Below the pieces are notes generated by a model. The model was not told where the DNA came from. It saw nothing but the letters and a program-made list of their open reading frames with translations, and did not search any database. The translations under genes were made by a program, and so were the position numbers. From Fusobacteriota bacterium (GTDB lineage Bacteria > Fusobacteriota > Fusobacteriia > Fusobacteriales > JAAYPW01): a stretch of DNA of 37,785 nt. The stretch is taken from assembly GCA_012519615.1 (NCBI GenBank), contig JAAYPW010000027.1:1-37785 (forward strand), read 5' to 3'. This document shows positions 1 through 9,347 of this stretch, in pieces (position 1 is the first letter of the stretch; each line of letters starts with the position of its first letter).

Positions 1-779
1 GCTTCAGACATTTTTATTCTTTCCTCTTTTTCAGCTTCTGCAATACCTATTTCCCTATCACGTTTTGCCTCTGCAATTTTAATATCTCTTTCTCTTTCAG
101 CTTCAGCTTTACCAACTTCCCCATCTCTTTCTCGTTCTGCTACCATTTTTTTCGCATCATTTATAGCTTTTGCCGCAGCTTCTTTTCCTAATGCAACTAT
201 ATATCCTGATTCATCTTCTATATCTGTTACGTTAACATTTATAAGTTTTAGTCCGATTTTTTTAAGCTCTGATTCTACATTTTTTGATACTGCTTCAAGA
301 AATTTATCTCGATCTGTATTTAATTCTTCAATATCCATTGTTGCAATAATAAGTCTCATTTGCCCTATAATTATGTCTTTTGCCATCTCTTGAATTGCTT
401 TTAATGATAAACCTAATATTCTTTCTGCAGCATTTGTCATTACTGATGGCTCTGTTGATATTGCCACAGTAAATCTAGAAGGTACATCAACTCTTATATT
501 TTGTTTACTTAATGCTTTATTTAGATTAACTTCGATTGACATAGGTGTTAAATCTAAAAACTCATAATTTTGGAAAACTGGCATAATAAATGCTGCTCCT
601 CCATGTATACATTTTGCTGAACGTTCACTACCATCTTTTGCCCGTCCAATTTTACCATAAACTACTAATATCTTATCTGATGGACATCTTTTATATCTTG
701 ACAATATAATAATAGTTATTACAAATATTACAGCTACGAGTGATCCTATTAAACCTATTAATGCTCCTACATTACTCAT
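1..779 (-). CDS. floT: Flotillin / SPFH-domain membrane scaffold (C-terminus off window)
   Basis: The 259 visible residues begin at an ATG preceded by a strong TAAGGAGG site. Residues about 5-27 form one hydrophobic anchor (VGALIGLIGSLVAVIFVITI). An SPFH/band-7 domain follows, then the start of a long charged helix rich in repeated EA, ER and AE pairs (for example AEAERERDIKIAEAK), the usual flotillin coiled coil. The gene runs off the left edge without a stop, so the 3' part is missing. Flotillins assemble on the inner leaflet and organise membrane microdomains. The NfeD gene 17 nt upstream matches the Bacillus yuaF-yuaG pairing, which supports the call. Co-transcription with NfeD and probably with the hybrid kinase further upstream is likely from the tight spacing. 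Confidence 0.9.
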   Translation of the reverse strand, partial: MSNVGALIGLIGSLVAVIFVITIIILSRYKRCPSDKILVVYGKIGRAKDGSERSAKCIHGGAAFIMPVFQNYEFLDLTPMSIEVNLNKALSKQNIRVDVPSRFTVAISTEPSVMTNAAERILGLSLKAIQEMAKDIIIGQMRLIIATMDIEELNTDRDKFLEAVSKNVESELKKIGLKLINVNVTDIEDESGYIVALGKEAAAKAINDAKKMVAERERDGEVGKAEAERERDIKIAEAKRDREIGIAEAEKEERIKMSE

Positions 780-796
780 TTTATTCCTCCTTAATA

Positions 797-1351
797 TTAT
801 ATTTTAATTACTTTTACATAGCTATTATCAATTACTTCTATAACTTTAACTAATTCACCAGTTTTTAGCTCATTTTCATCGTCTGTTATTGCATCTAATT
901 CTCTTACAGCTCCCTGAACAACAAGTTGAACTTTCCCTTTACCAGTTTTATTACCCGGTATTCTTATATATACTTCTCCTGTTTGATGTATTGCATAATT
1001 TATATCATCGACCCTCTCATTTGTCATTTTGAAAAATAGATAATATATATATCCCACAACAAACATCATTAAAATACCCATGAAAAATGCAAATAATATA
1101 GTTACCGATTTAGGAAAATTCATTTTTACTCCTACTAAACCAGACCACCCAAATATCATAAAAAATATTACAAAATTTCTAAATGATAATATTGGAAATC
1201 CACCACTATCATGATTAGTGTCGAGCATTCCACCAGACTCTGGGGCATCCATCTCATATTCACCTATTCCTACAAATGCTAATATTGCTTGTATTATAAA
1301 TACTATTGTAAAAACAACTGCAAATGCAAAAAATATTTTTTCTAAACTCAT
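797..1351 (-). CDS. NfeD-like membrane protein (YuaF type), flotillin partner
   Basis: This 184-residue protein has three hydrophobic segments (about 8-28, 59-76 and 82-106). A soluble C-terminal beta-rich domain (about 120-184) has the look of the NfeD OB fold (GEVYIRIPGNKTGKGKVQLVVQG, then GELVKVIEVIDNSYVKVIKI). It lacks the N-terminal ClpP-like protease of long NfeD proteins, so it is the short form. Short NfeD proteins are commonly encoded next to flotillins and are thought to act with them in membrane organisation. Here it lies directly upstream of the flotillin gene and 16 nt downstream of the hybrid kinase stop, consistent with one transcript. Confidence 0.85.
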   Translation of the reverse strand: MSLEKIFFAFAVVFTIVFIIQAILAFVGIGEYEMDAPESGGMLDTNHDSGGFPILSFRNFVIFFMIFGWSGLVGVKMNFPKSVTILFAFFMGILMMFVVGYIYYLFFKMTNERVDDINYAIHQTGEVYIRIPGNKTGKGKVQLVVQGAVRELDAITDDENELKTGELVKVIEVIDNSYVKVIKI

Positions 1352-1367
1352 TTTATCACCCCGTTTT

Positions 1368-4052
1368 CTAATATCTATCTAAAATACTATATAGTTTTTC
1401 AAATCGAATTGGTTTTGTTATACATTCATTCATCCCTACATCTAAACACTTTTCTATATTTTCCTTACTATTATATGCTGTCACACCAATAATTATAATA
1501 TCTTTATCTTTTTTTCTAATTCTTTCTGTTGCTTCGTATCCATCAAGAACGGGCATTTGTATATCCATAAAGATCATATCAAATTCATGTAAATTAGCCA
1601 TTTTTACAGCAATCTCCCCATTTTCAGCAACTTCAACTTTACAATCTCTTTTCTCTAGAAGTGTTTTAATAGCTAATCTATTTATTTCATTATCTTCTAC
1701 AACCAGAACATTTTTTTTGCTAGATGCATTCATTTTTTTTATTTCTTCTAAATCCTGTTCAATCTCCTCTTCTGCTTTTTTATTTAATAAATACGTAATT
1801 ACTTGGACTAATTCTTCTTTATCAATTGGTTTAAGATTAAATCTTATTTGTTCACTTACATCTATCTTATTTAAACAACTTTTTATAGATTTATTATTAC
1901 TAAGTGCAATAATAATTCTTTCATTCTTATTATATTCATATATTTTTTTCAAAAAATCCAGATTTTCAATAGTTTCATTATCATTTTCATATATAATTAT
2001 ATCATATTCTTTCATTTTATCTTTTAAACTTGCTGCTTCTATAAGGTTTTTCACTTCAAATACTCTCATTCCAATTGTTTCAAATATTTTAGGGTATACA
2101 CTATTCAATGTTTCATTTATAAACAAACAAGTCATATTTTGAAATTTTAATTTTAAATTTATAATATTTTCAATTTCCTTAAAAACTGATTTTAATATTA
2201 TATTAAATTTAACTGTAGTTCCATTATTTTCAATACTTTTAACCTCTAAACTTCCATTCATAAGTTCTATTATTTTTTTACCAATAATTACGCCCATACC
2301 TACACCAGAATATTTATTATTAAAATGTAGTTTTGAATTTGAAAAAGGAATATATAATTTTTCTAGTTTGTTATTATCTATACCGACACCTGTATCCTCA
2401 ATAATAAATTCTATACTATGAATATTATCTTTTAAAACAGTAGCTTGTATATCAACAAAAATAGTTCCTCTTTCTGTAAATTTAATCGCATTATTTAAAA
2501 AAATTTCAGCAACTTTTTTTAATTTTAATCTATCTGATATTACCCATGTTGGGATATCTTTGCCTATTTTAAATACAAAATCTAATCCTTTATTATTTGC
2601 ATCGCTTTTATACTTGTATACTAGATCATATAACATTTTTTTCAATTCAAATTTTTCATCGTAAAGTACAATCTCGTCTTGTTCAACTTCAGAAATATCT
2701 AGCAAATCATTTATTATCGATATTAAAATATTTGATGAAAATTTCAGCTTATTAATATAGCTTTTTTGTTCCTCATCTAACTCACTATTAAGAAGAATTT
2801 CTAATATACTTATTATCCCATTTAATGGAGTTCTAAATTCATTACTTAAGTTTTTAAAAAATTTAGTTTTCGCAAGATTTTTTTCCTCTAATTTTTTTAT
2901 GTTTTTTTCATAATCTTCAATTATCGTTATCATGTTTTCGTTTGTTTTTTCAAGTTTATCTGTTTTTTCAAAATTTTTCTTAGTTTTTTCTTTATAATCA
3001 TTTAAAATTTCGTAAATTTCATTAAATATAATTTCTTTTTGTTTTTTATCCATTGATGTATTATTATTTTCATATTCTAGTATTTCAAAAATTTTACCTT
3101 TTATTTTTTTATATGCGATTTTACTAATATGTGTATAAAAAATTATATTTATTGCTGAAAATAATAGAAATAATACAAAAGCAAGCAAAAAATATTTTAT
3201 AAGTAAATTATTTCCGAACTTACTAAACTCATCATAACTATATGTAATTTTTACAAAAATATTTTCTTCCACAGTTAATTTTAAATCATTATTTATGTAT
3301 TTAAAATAATAAGTTATATTTGTTTTATCTCTCTCTCTGTATATTTTACCATTTGCTACACTATTATAATTAGTTTTTTTTAACTGAATCAAGGAGTTAT
3401 CTTTAATATTATACTCATTGTAATATACAGATATATCTAATAGTTTTATTATCCCAACACATTCAAATTTAATGAAATTTTCCTTATTTAATAATGCTGA
3501 TAACTCTCTATTTACAATTGATTTTAATGTAACAAAGAATTCTAATATTGTTCCATTTTCCATAAAAAAGTACATACTTTTTTTATTTTCATTCTCAATA
3601 AATGGAATATTATCTATAATTCTTTCGCTGTTTATGTATCGTTCCATAAATGATATTATTGTTTTATTTTCATAAATATAATTAATGTTATTTTTTTCAG
3701 TAGAATCAATAATTTTATTATCTTTAATTATATTCATATTAATTAAATCGTAATCAGAAATTAGATCATTAAAATAAGAGATCTCCAGATCAATATTTTC
3801 AATTATATTACTATTTTTTTCTAAAAAATCCACTAATTTATTTTCCTTAAATGAAGAGAGTAAATTAGATTGTAGTTTAGATATTTCCTTATCATTAGAA
3901 AAATAATTGTCTATATATGATTTTAATCTCATCTCATTATGTAACATAAATTTATTTTTTTCATTTATTGCGAAAAAAACAAAAAACATAACTAAAAAGA
4001 AAAACAAAATTAAATTAATTACTAAGTTTATTACTAAATTTTTCTTATTCAT
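1368..4052 (-). CDS. Hybrid sensor histidine kinase with Asn in place of the H-box His
   Basis: Numbered from an alternative upstream ATG at 4073 the protein has 901 residues. I place the start at the ATG at 4052 because the AGGGAGGAA ribosome site (4061-4070) lies between the two ATGs. Order of parts: membrane segment 12-36; large extracytoplasmic sensor about 37-285; second membrane segment 289-313; coiled coil about 340-400; HisKA-like helix pair about 402-465; HATPase about 500-630 with N, G1 and G2 boxes present; a degenerate receiver about 643-765; and a C-terminal receiver 787-901 with D794, D837, T865 and K887. The H-box reads SNEFRTPLNG, so residue 411 is Asn (codon 2841-2843) where the family has the phosphorylated His. 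In the middle receiver Glu696 stands at the phospho-Asp position. Autophosphorylation at the usual site should be impossible; ATP binding and the last receiver look intact. Sensor ligand unknown. Confidence 0.88.
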   Translation of the reverse strand: MNKKNLVINLVINLILFFFLVMFFVFFAINEKNKFMLHNEMRLKSYIDNYFSNDKEISKLQSNLLSSFKENKLVDFLEKNSNIIENIDLEISYFNDLISDYDLINMNIIKDNKIIDSTEKNNINYIYENKTIISFMERYINSERIIDNIPFIENENKKSMYFFMENGTILEFFVTLKSIVNRELSALLNKENFIKFECVGIIKLLDISVYYNEYNIKDNSLIQLKKTNYNSVANGKIYRERDKTNITYYFKYINNDLKLTVEENIFVKITYSYDEFSKFGNNLLIKYFLLAFVLFLLFSAINIIFYTHISKIAYKKIKGKIFEILEYENNNTSMDKKQKEIIFNEIYEILNDYKEKTKKNFEKTDKLEKTNENMITIIEDYEKNIKKLEEKNLAKTKFFKNLSNEFRTPLNGIISILEILLNSELDEEQKSYINKLKFSSNILISIINDLLDISEVEQDEIVLYDEKFELKKMLYDLVYKYKSDANNKGLDFVFKIGKDIPTWVISDRLKLKKVAEIFLNNAIKFTERGTIFVDIQATVLKDNIHSIEFIIEDTGVGIDNNKLEKLYIPFSNSKLHFNNKYSGVGMGVIIGKKIIELMNGSLEVKSIENNGTTVKFNIILKSVFKEIENIINLKLKFQNMTCLFINETLNSVYPKIFETIGMRVFEVKNLIEAASLKDKMKEYDIIIYENDNETIENLDFLKKIYEYNKNERIIIALSNNKSIKSCLNKIDVSEQIRFNLKPIDKEELVQVITYLLNKKAEEEIEQDLEEIKKMNASSKKNVLVVEDNEINRLAIKTLLEKRDCKVEVAENGEIAVKMANLHEFDMIFMDIQMPVLDGYEATERIRKKDKDIIIIGVTAYNSKENIEKCLDVGMNECITKPIRFEKLYSILDRY

Positions 4053-4225
4053 AAATGAACTTTCCTCCCTCATAGTACTACTATTTTCTATTCACCTATA
4101 CTATACAAATTTATTTGAATTTTTCCTTTTTTATTTTTAAGTTATTTTTAATACTATTTTTTTTATTAATTCAATATGTATTAATCGTATTTATATTATA
4201 TTTATTATTAAAAAATATTTAAATA

Positions 4226-5605
4226 CTACACTAGTTCTTCAGATTTTCGTATCTTTTTCTTTAAAATATTTAATTCTTTTCTTAAAAAGAAATAAGTAAT
4301 TATAATTGCAAGTAAATCTGCAGCTGGTCTTGATAACCATATTCCATTAATTCCCATAAAATTTGGAAAAATTAATAAAAACGGGATTACAAATAAAATA
4401 TTTCTTATTAAATTAAGTATAATTGATAATCTCGGTTTTCCTGTTACCTGAAAATAATTTGCTCCTACAATTTGATACCCAACTATAAAGTTTGATATAA
4501 AAAACAGTCTTATTCCAACTGTTCCCATTACAATTAAGGATTCTTCACCTTTTGAAAACATTTTTATAAATATATCTGGATATAATTGCACAATTATAAA
4601 GGAGATTATAGATACAATTGTTGCTAATTGAGCCGATAACTTAAAAGTATCATATACCCGTCTATAATTTTTAGCACCGTAATTATATCCCATTATTGGT
4701 TGACTTCCTGAATTAAATCCATTTAACGGTAATATAATCAATGCAATAATAGTATTTATTATCCCCATAACTGCAATTCCTGTTTCGCCACCATATTTCA
4801 ATAACAATTTATTATACATTATCCCTATTATACTAAAAGATATCTGTAATATAAAAGGTGACATACCTACTTCAATTGTCTCTCTAATTAAATCTTTATC
4901 TAATTTAAAGTTTTTAACTTTTAATTTTAGAACTGATTTTTTACTAAAAGTAAAATGATATATATTCCATGAAGCCGACGCAATATTTGCAATTAATGTT
5001 GCAATTGCAGCTCCTCTTACTCCCATTTTCAATCCAAATATAAAAATTGGATCTAAAACTGTATTTATTATAGCACCGATTATCATTGTATACATTGCTA
5101 TTTTTGGATTACCCTCTGCTCGAATAAAATTATTTATACCCATAGAGTAAAATACAAAAACAACACTAAAAAGAACATAACTTGTATATTGTTTTGTATA
5201 GATAAAAGTTTCTTCTGATGCACCTAAAGCATATATAAGCTTATCCAGAAAGATCATTCCAAATAAATAAACTAAAATTCCAAGTACTGTATATATTATA
5301 AATACATTTCCCAGTAGTTTTTCAGCTTCATCTTTTTTCTTTTCACCTAATTTAATAGAAGCAATATTCCCTCCGCCTGTACCAAATAACATTCCTATTC
5401 CAGATGTTGCCATAAATATTGGAAATACAATTGATATACTTGCAATTCCTATTTCACCCATGTTTTTACCTATGAAAAAACGGTCTACAACGTTATATAA
5501 GCTTACAACTAACAAGCCAATTATTGTTGGCAATGAAAATTTAATTAATAATTTCCATATTTTTTCTGTTCCTAGTATTTTAGTTCTCTCGTTCTCTATT
5601 TCCAT
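4226..5605 (-). CDS. MATE family multidrug/Na+ antiporter
   Basis: At 459 residues this is the usual MATE length, with about 12 hydrophobic segments in two related halves. The N-terminal half carries the family's typical opening (KFSLPTIIGLLVVSLYNVVDRFFIG). The second half repeats the pattern (NTIIALIILPLNGFNSGSQPIMGYNYGAKN). MATE proteins export cationic drugs or metabolites in exchange for Na+ or H+ across the inner membrane; the substrate here cannot be read from sequence. The start is an ATG with an AAGGAGC site. It lies 31 nt downstream of the double-receiver gene and 152-173 nt upstream of the hybrid kinase start, so pump and signalling genes probably share transcription. Confidence 0.9.
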   Translation of the reverse strand: MEIENERTKILGTEKIWKLLIKFSLPTIIGLLVVSLYNVVDRFFIGKNMGEIGIASISIVFPIFMATSGIGMLFGTGGGNIASIKLGEKKKDEAEKLLGNVFIIYTVLGILVYLFGMIFLDKLIYALGASEETFIYTKQYTSYVLFSVVFVFYSMGINNFIRAEGNPKIAMYTMIIGAIINTVLDPIFIFGLKMGVRGAAIATLIANIASASWNIYHFTFSKKSVLKLKVKNFKLDKDLIRETIEVGMSPFILQISFSIIGIMYNKLLLKYGGETGIAVMGIINTIIALIILPLNGFNSGSQPIMGYNYGAKNYRRVYDTFKLSAQLATIVSIISFIIVQLYPDIFIKMFSKGEESLIVMGTVGIRLFFISNFIVGYQIVGANYFQVTGKPRLSIILNLIRNILFVIPFLLIFPNFMGINGIWLSRPAADLLAIIITYFFLRKELNILKKKIRKSEELV

Positions 5606-5636
5606 TATAATGCTCCTTTATTGTAAATTATAAAAT

Positions 5637-6434
5637 TTACATCTCCTTAGAGTTCAATGAAAGTTTTTCAATTAACTCTTTTATCATTAAATAATTACGG
5701 ACTCTAGATCTTATTCTAGCCATAAATATATCACTCACATATGGTTTTATAATATAGTCATCAGCTCCAATAGATAAAATATGTGAAATAGTTTTCTCAT
5801 TAGTAACAGAAGATACTGTAATTATAATACTCTTTTCATTTTTTTCTCTTAAATTTAATATTACCTCTTCGCCACTACAATCTTGTAAAATTAAATCAAT
5901 TAAATATAGATCATATCCTTCACTGGAAGAAATTAGTTCTTTTCCTTTTGTATAATAATCTACATTCCATATTTTTTTATCTTTAAATATATCTTTTATA
6001 ATATTTAATTCGACTTCACTGTCATCTAAAACTGCAATTTTAAATTTTTTTAAAGATTTTATAAACTCCTCTTCATTTATAAAACTTTCTATTATCTTAA
6101 CAATATCAAATATTGATGTTTTTTTTAATATATAGTCAACAATTCCAAAACTAAAAACTTCTTTTCTTGTATCTAACTCCTCTTTACCGCTTATTACAAA
6201 AATAGGAATTTCAGCATATTTTATATTTGAATTTAACTCCTCTAAAAAATGATTAATATTAGATTTTGGTATTTCAATTGCTGTTAAAATGAGATTAATT
6301 TTTTTACTATCTAAAACTTTATATGCATCTTCTACCGTTTTTACAAAAATATAATTTATATTTTTCTTTCGGAAAATATCTTCAAATATTTTTTTAAAAA
6401 AATCACTATTCTCTATATGTAATATAGTATACAA
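5637..6434 (-). CDS. Double-receiver protein, first receiver lacking its Asp, no output domain
   Basis: This 265-residue soluble protein consists of two CheY-like receivers in tandem. Receiver 1 (about 1-122) reads LILTAIEIP, so Ala52 (codon 6279-6281) occupies the phospho-Asp position; its acidic pocket is Glu-Asn rather than Asp-Asp. Receiver 2 (about 130-250) keeps D137/D138, D180 (YLIDLIL), S208 and K230 and should be phosphorylatable. The tail (RNYLMIKELIEKL...) resembles the linker that usually leads into a GGDEF domain, but the protein ends there with a TAA. The start is a TTG 6 nt from a GGAGGG site. The domain order recalls PleD without its cyclase. It shares a neighbourhood with the hybrid kinase at 1368-4052, which also lost a phosphorylation residue. 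Confidence 0.85.
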   Translation of the reverse strand: MYTILHIENSDFFKKIFEDIFRKKNINYIFVKTVEDAYKVLDSKKINLILTAIEIPKSNINHFLEELNSNIKYAEIPIFVISGKEELDTRKEVFSFGIVDYILKKTSIFDIVKIIESFINEEEFIKSLKKFKIAVLDDSEVELNIIKDIFKDKKIWNVDYYTKGKELISSSEGYDLYLIDLILQDCSGEEVILNLREKNEKSIIITVSSVTNEKTISHILSIGADDYIIKPYVSDIFMARIRSRVRNYLMIKELIEKLSLNSKEM

Positions 6435-6467
6435 GAATTTCCCTCCTTATCATTTATTCAGCTAATT

Positions 6468-8219
6468 TTATACTGAATATTTCATCTCACAATTTAAATT
6501 TTTTATCATTCCACAATTATTACAACCTAGTCTACAATCTTTCGTAAGGGAAATTTCTTTAGCTTTTTCCAATTCTTTCATTAAAAAATCTCTACTAACA
6601 CCAATATTTATAAAATCCCAAGGTAATTCAAGATCTTGTTTTCCAAAGAACTCCTCCTCTTTTATATTAGTATCATTTAAAGCTTGTATCCATACATTGA
6701 ATTTAAAATGTTCTTTCCAACTTTCAAATTTGGCTCCTAATTCCCATGCTCTTTTTATAAGTTTGCCAGTTTTTTCATTTCCTCTAGATATATATCCCTC
6801 AATATATGATAATTCCTTATCATGTAGTCTTAATGTAACTCTTCTATTTTTAAAAAACATCTCTCTTAATAAATTTTGTTTTCTATCTATCTCACTAAGA
6901 TTGATTTGTTTTTCCCATTGAAAAGGGGTATGTGGTTTTGGTACAAAATTTGATACACTTACTGTAACTTTTAAACTACGGTTAATAGGTACACATTTTC
7001 CTAATACTTCATTAATAAGTTTCCCTATTGCATATACATCTTCATCAGTTTCAAATGGTAACCCAATCATAAAATAGAATTTTAATCTAGTCCAACCGTT
7101 TGTTACAGCTGAAATAGCCGTTTCCATTATCTCCTCTTCTGATACACCTTTATTTATTATGTCTCTCATCCGTTGTGAGCCTGCTTCAGGTGCAAAAGTA
7201 AATCCTGTCTTTTTCCCCTCCTCTATTTTCGCAGCAATATCAACAGAATGGGTATTCATCCGAAGTGATGGTAGTGATACAGATATATTTTCTGACTTAT
7301 ATTCTGTAGAAAATATATTAATTAACTCAGATATTTTCGAATAATCACTACTACTTAGAGAAGTGAGCGAGATCTCATTATACCCTGTACTATCTAGTAA
7401 ATTTCTTATCTCATCTTTATTTTTAGAAAGATTTTTTTCACGAATTGGTCTATATACAATTCCAGCTTGACAAAATCTACAACCTCTTGTGCATCCACGT
7501 TGTATCTCAAGAATTGCTCTCTCGTGTACTACTTTTACAAATGGTACAATTTGTTTATATTCATAATTTAAGTTATTTAAATCAGCAACAATTCTTTTTT
7601 TCACCTCTTTTTTAAATAAAGGTACGTAAACTCCATCTATATTCGAAAGTTTTTCAAGTTTTTCTTTTTTAGTTAAATGTTGATTTTCCTTTATTGCATT
7701 AAGCATCTCTAGAAAAACTTCTTCCCCTTCTCCAATTATAAATGCATCAAAGAATTCTTCCATTACAATTGGATTGTTAGCACCTGTTCCACCAGCAATT
7801 AATATAGGGTCCGACTCAAGTCTATTTTTGCTTTCCAATTCCATTTTACCTAAATTAATTATATTCAATACATTTGTATAACTAAGTTCGTATGACAAAG
7901 TGAATCCTAACACATCAAATTTATTTAATGCAGTTTTCGTTTCTAAAGAAAATAAAGGTAAATCTTTTTTACGTAATATCTCTTCTAAATCAATATCTGG
8001 TGCAAAAGCTCTCTCTATATAATGTTCGCTTTCATTATTTACAATATTATATAAAATATGTACTGCTAAACTTGACATCCCAATCTCATAAAGATCTGGA
8101 AATATAAAACAACTATGTAATTTATAATCATTTTTATTTTTATGTACACTATTTAACTCATTACCTAAATATTGTGCTGGTTTTGATACTTTCACTAAAT
8201 ACTTATTAATATCTATCAA
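6468..8219 (-). CDS. B12-binding radical SAM protein (TIGR03960 type)
   Basis: The protein has 583 residues. An N-terminal cobalamin-binding-like fold (about 30-200, with FIIGEGEEVFLEML) precedes a radical SAM domain whose cluster motif is CTRGCRFCQAG, followed by the family's REKNLSKNKDEI and SLSSSDY segments. The C-terminus is Cys-rich (CRLGCNNCGMIKNLNC), suggesting an extra metal site. These features match the uncharacterised TIGR03960 family, often encoded next to a DUF2344 partner and RNase G; neither is seen here. The start is a TTG behind AAGGATGAG. It sits in a tight run of genes and is a possible user of the cobalamin imported by the BtuB-like receptor at 11.5-13.4 kb (inference). 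Confidence 0.88.
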   Translation of the reverse strand: MIDINKYLVKVSKPAQYLGNELNSVHKNKNDYKLHSCFIFPDLYEIGMSSLAVHILYNIVNNESEHYIERAFAPDIDLEEILRKKDLPLFSLETKTALNKFDVLGFTLSYELSYTNVLNIINLGKMELESKNRLESDPILIAGGTGANNPIVMEEFFDAFIIGEGEEVFLEMLNAIKENQHLTKKEKLEKLSNIDGVYVPLFKKEVKKRIVADLNNLNYEYKQIVPFVKVVHERAILEIQRGCTRGCRFCQAGIVYRPIREKNLSKNKDEIRNLLDSTGYNEISLTSLSSSDYSKISELINIFSTEYKSENISVSLPSLRMNTHSVDIAAKIEEGKKTGFTFAPEAGSQRMRDIINKGVSEEEIMETAISAVTNGWTRLKFYFMIGLPFETDEDVYAIGKLINEVLGKCVPINRSLKVTVSVSNFVPKPHTPFQWEKQINLSEIDRKQNLLREMFFKNRRVTLRLHDKELSYIEGYISRGNEKTGKLIKRAWELGAKFESWKEHFKFNVWIQALNDTNIKEEEFFGKQDLELPWDFINIGVSRDFLMKELEKAKEISLTKDCRLGCNNCGMIKNLNCEMKYSV

Positions 8220-8238
8220 TAAAATCTCATCCTTTTTT

Positions 8239-8658
8239 TTAAAATTTATCGTCTAGCTTTTGAAAATATAGAATTATTTCATTATATGTATATTTATTAT
8301 GATGTTCAAGTATTAATTTTGCAACATCACTATTTATGTTTTCCATAATCTCATAACCTTTTTTTGCATGAAAATAGTTTTTTGTTATAGAATGTTTTAT
8401 TCTTTTCATTAAATTATAACTATAGATTTTTCCAATATCATGTAATAATGCAAATTTTACTAGTAATTTATTGTCTTTATGAAAAGGATTATTTATAATC
8501 TCTTTTACAATATTTACAGAATGTTTTTTATCGTAGTCATCCATTTGAGAAAATATAAAATACTCTTCATGATTAAGATATTTAATTGCATATTTATCAT
8601 CATCTTTAGAATACGTATAAGTGTAGTAATTTAATAACTGTTTTATTTTATGTAGCAA
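8239..8658 (-). CDS. Small HD-domain phosphohydrolase
   Basis: A 139-residue single-domain protein with the HD metal-binding signature: His in KKHSVNIV, the HD pair in LLHDIGK, and later His residues in KNYFHAKKGYEIM and LEHHNKY. The HDIG-type motif suggests a metal-dependent phosphohydrolase acting on a nucleotide or phosphoester; the substrate cannot be inferred. The start is a TTG after AAGGGG. It lies 18 nt upstream of the radical SAM gene and 31 nt downstream of the RNase H gene, within a continuous cluster. No regulatory or membrane domain is attached. Confidence 0.8.
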   Translation of the reverse strand: MLHKIKQLLNYYTYTYSKDDDKYAIKYLNHEEYFIFSQMDDYDKKHSVNIVKEIINNPFHKDNKLLVKFALLHDIGKIYSYNLMKRIKHSITKNYFHAKKGYEIMENINSDVAKLILEHHNKYTYNEIILYFQKLDDKF

Positions 8659-8690
8659 TTTATTCCCCTTTATATATTTTATTTTATTAA

Positions 8691-9320
8691 TTATTTGTGA
8701 AATCCTAAATCAGCTGGATTAATATCTCCAGAGACATGTTTTATTGTTCCACCTTTTTTTTCAAATTCAGTCCTTAGATTTGTAACCATTTTTATTAGAT
8801 TAACTGTTTCTTCAGGTAGTTTATCTTTATTCATAATTCCCTTTGACCAATAATCTATTATAAGTTTACTGTCACCAAATATATTTTTCACATCTCTTTT
8901 AAGTGCTATTTTAAATGCAATATATGATCCTAGAAGCTCCCCAAAATTGTTAGTACTTCCATCTTTTGCTGTATAATTTCCATAATCATTTATTTTATCT
9001 TTTGGTACAACTTCATCAAGTAAGTTTTCCCCTTTTTCATCAGTAACTTTAACTTCAACACCTATTCCACGACCAGTGCCAGCATCAAAATATATACCTC
9101 TTTCTAAAACTTTACTAGTTTCACATACCGAATATTCAGGTTCCGATGCACTTTTATATTTAGCACCACTATCTAACCAATTTTTCGCATCATTAATATC
9201 TATGAAACTTTTATATCTAGATTTTTTTTTATAAATTGTCTCTTTACATTTCTCCCAAGAATCTAGTATCCCATTTTCTCCCGATTCTTCTAAATAAAAT
9301 GCATAATACTTTTTTTTCAT
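8691..9320 (-). CDS. rnhA: Ribonuclease H with N-terminal hybrid-binding (viroplasmin-like) domain
   Basis: This 209-residue protein has two parts. Residues 1-50 form the hybrid-binding/viroplasmin domain (KKYYAFYLEESGENGILDSW), which grips RNA:DNA duplex. Residues about 72-209 form the RNase H fold with four plausible acidic catalytic residues: Asp in GIYFDAGTG, Glu in NNFGELLG, Asp in FGDSKLIIDYW and Asp in NPADLG. It should cut the RNA strand of RNA:DNA hybrids, for example at R-loops and primers. The start is ATG behind AAGGAG. The gene lies 27 nt downstream of the patatin gene in the same cluster. Confidence 0.9.
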   Translation of the reverse strand: MKKKYYAFYLEESGENGILDSWEKCKETIYKKKSRYKSFIDINDAKNWLDSGAKYKSASEPEYSVCETSKVLERGIYFDAGTGRGIGVEVKVTDEKGENLLDEVVPKDKINDYGNYTAKDGSTNNFGELLGSYIAFKIALKRDVKNIFGDSKLIIDYWSKGIMNKDKLPEETVNLIKMVTNLRTEFEKKGGTIKHVSGDINPADLGFHK

Positions 9321-9347
9321 CTAAATCTCCTTAATAAATCATATCTT

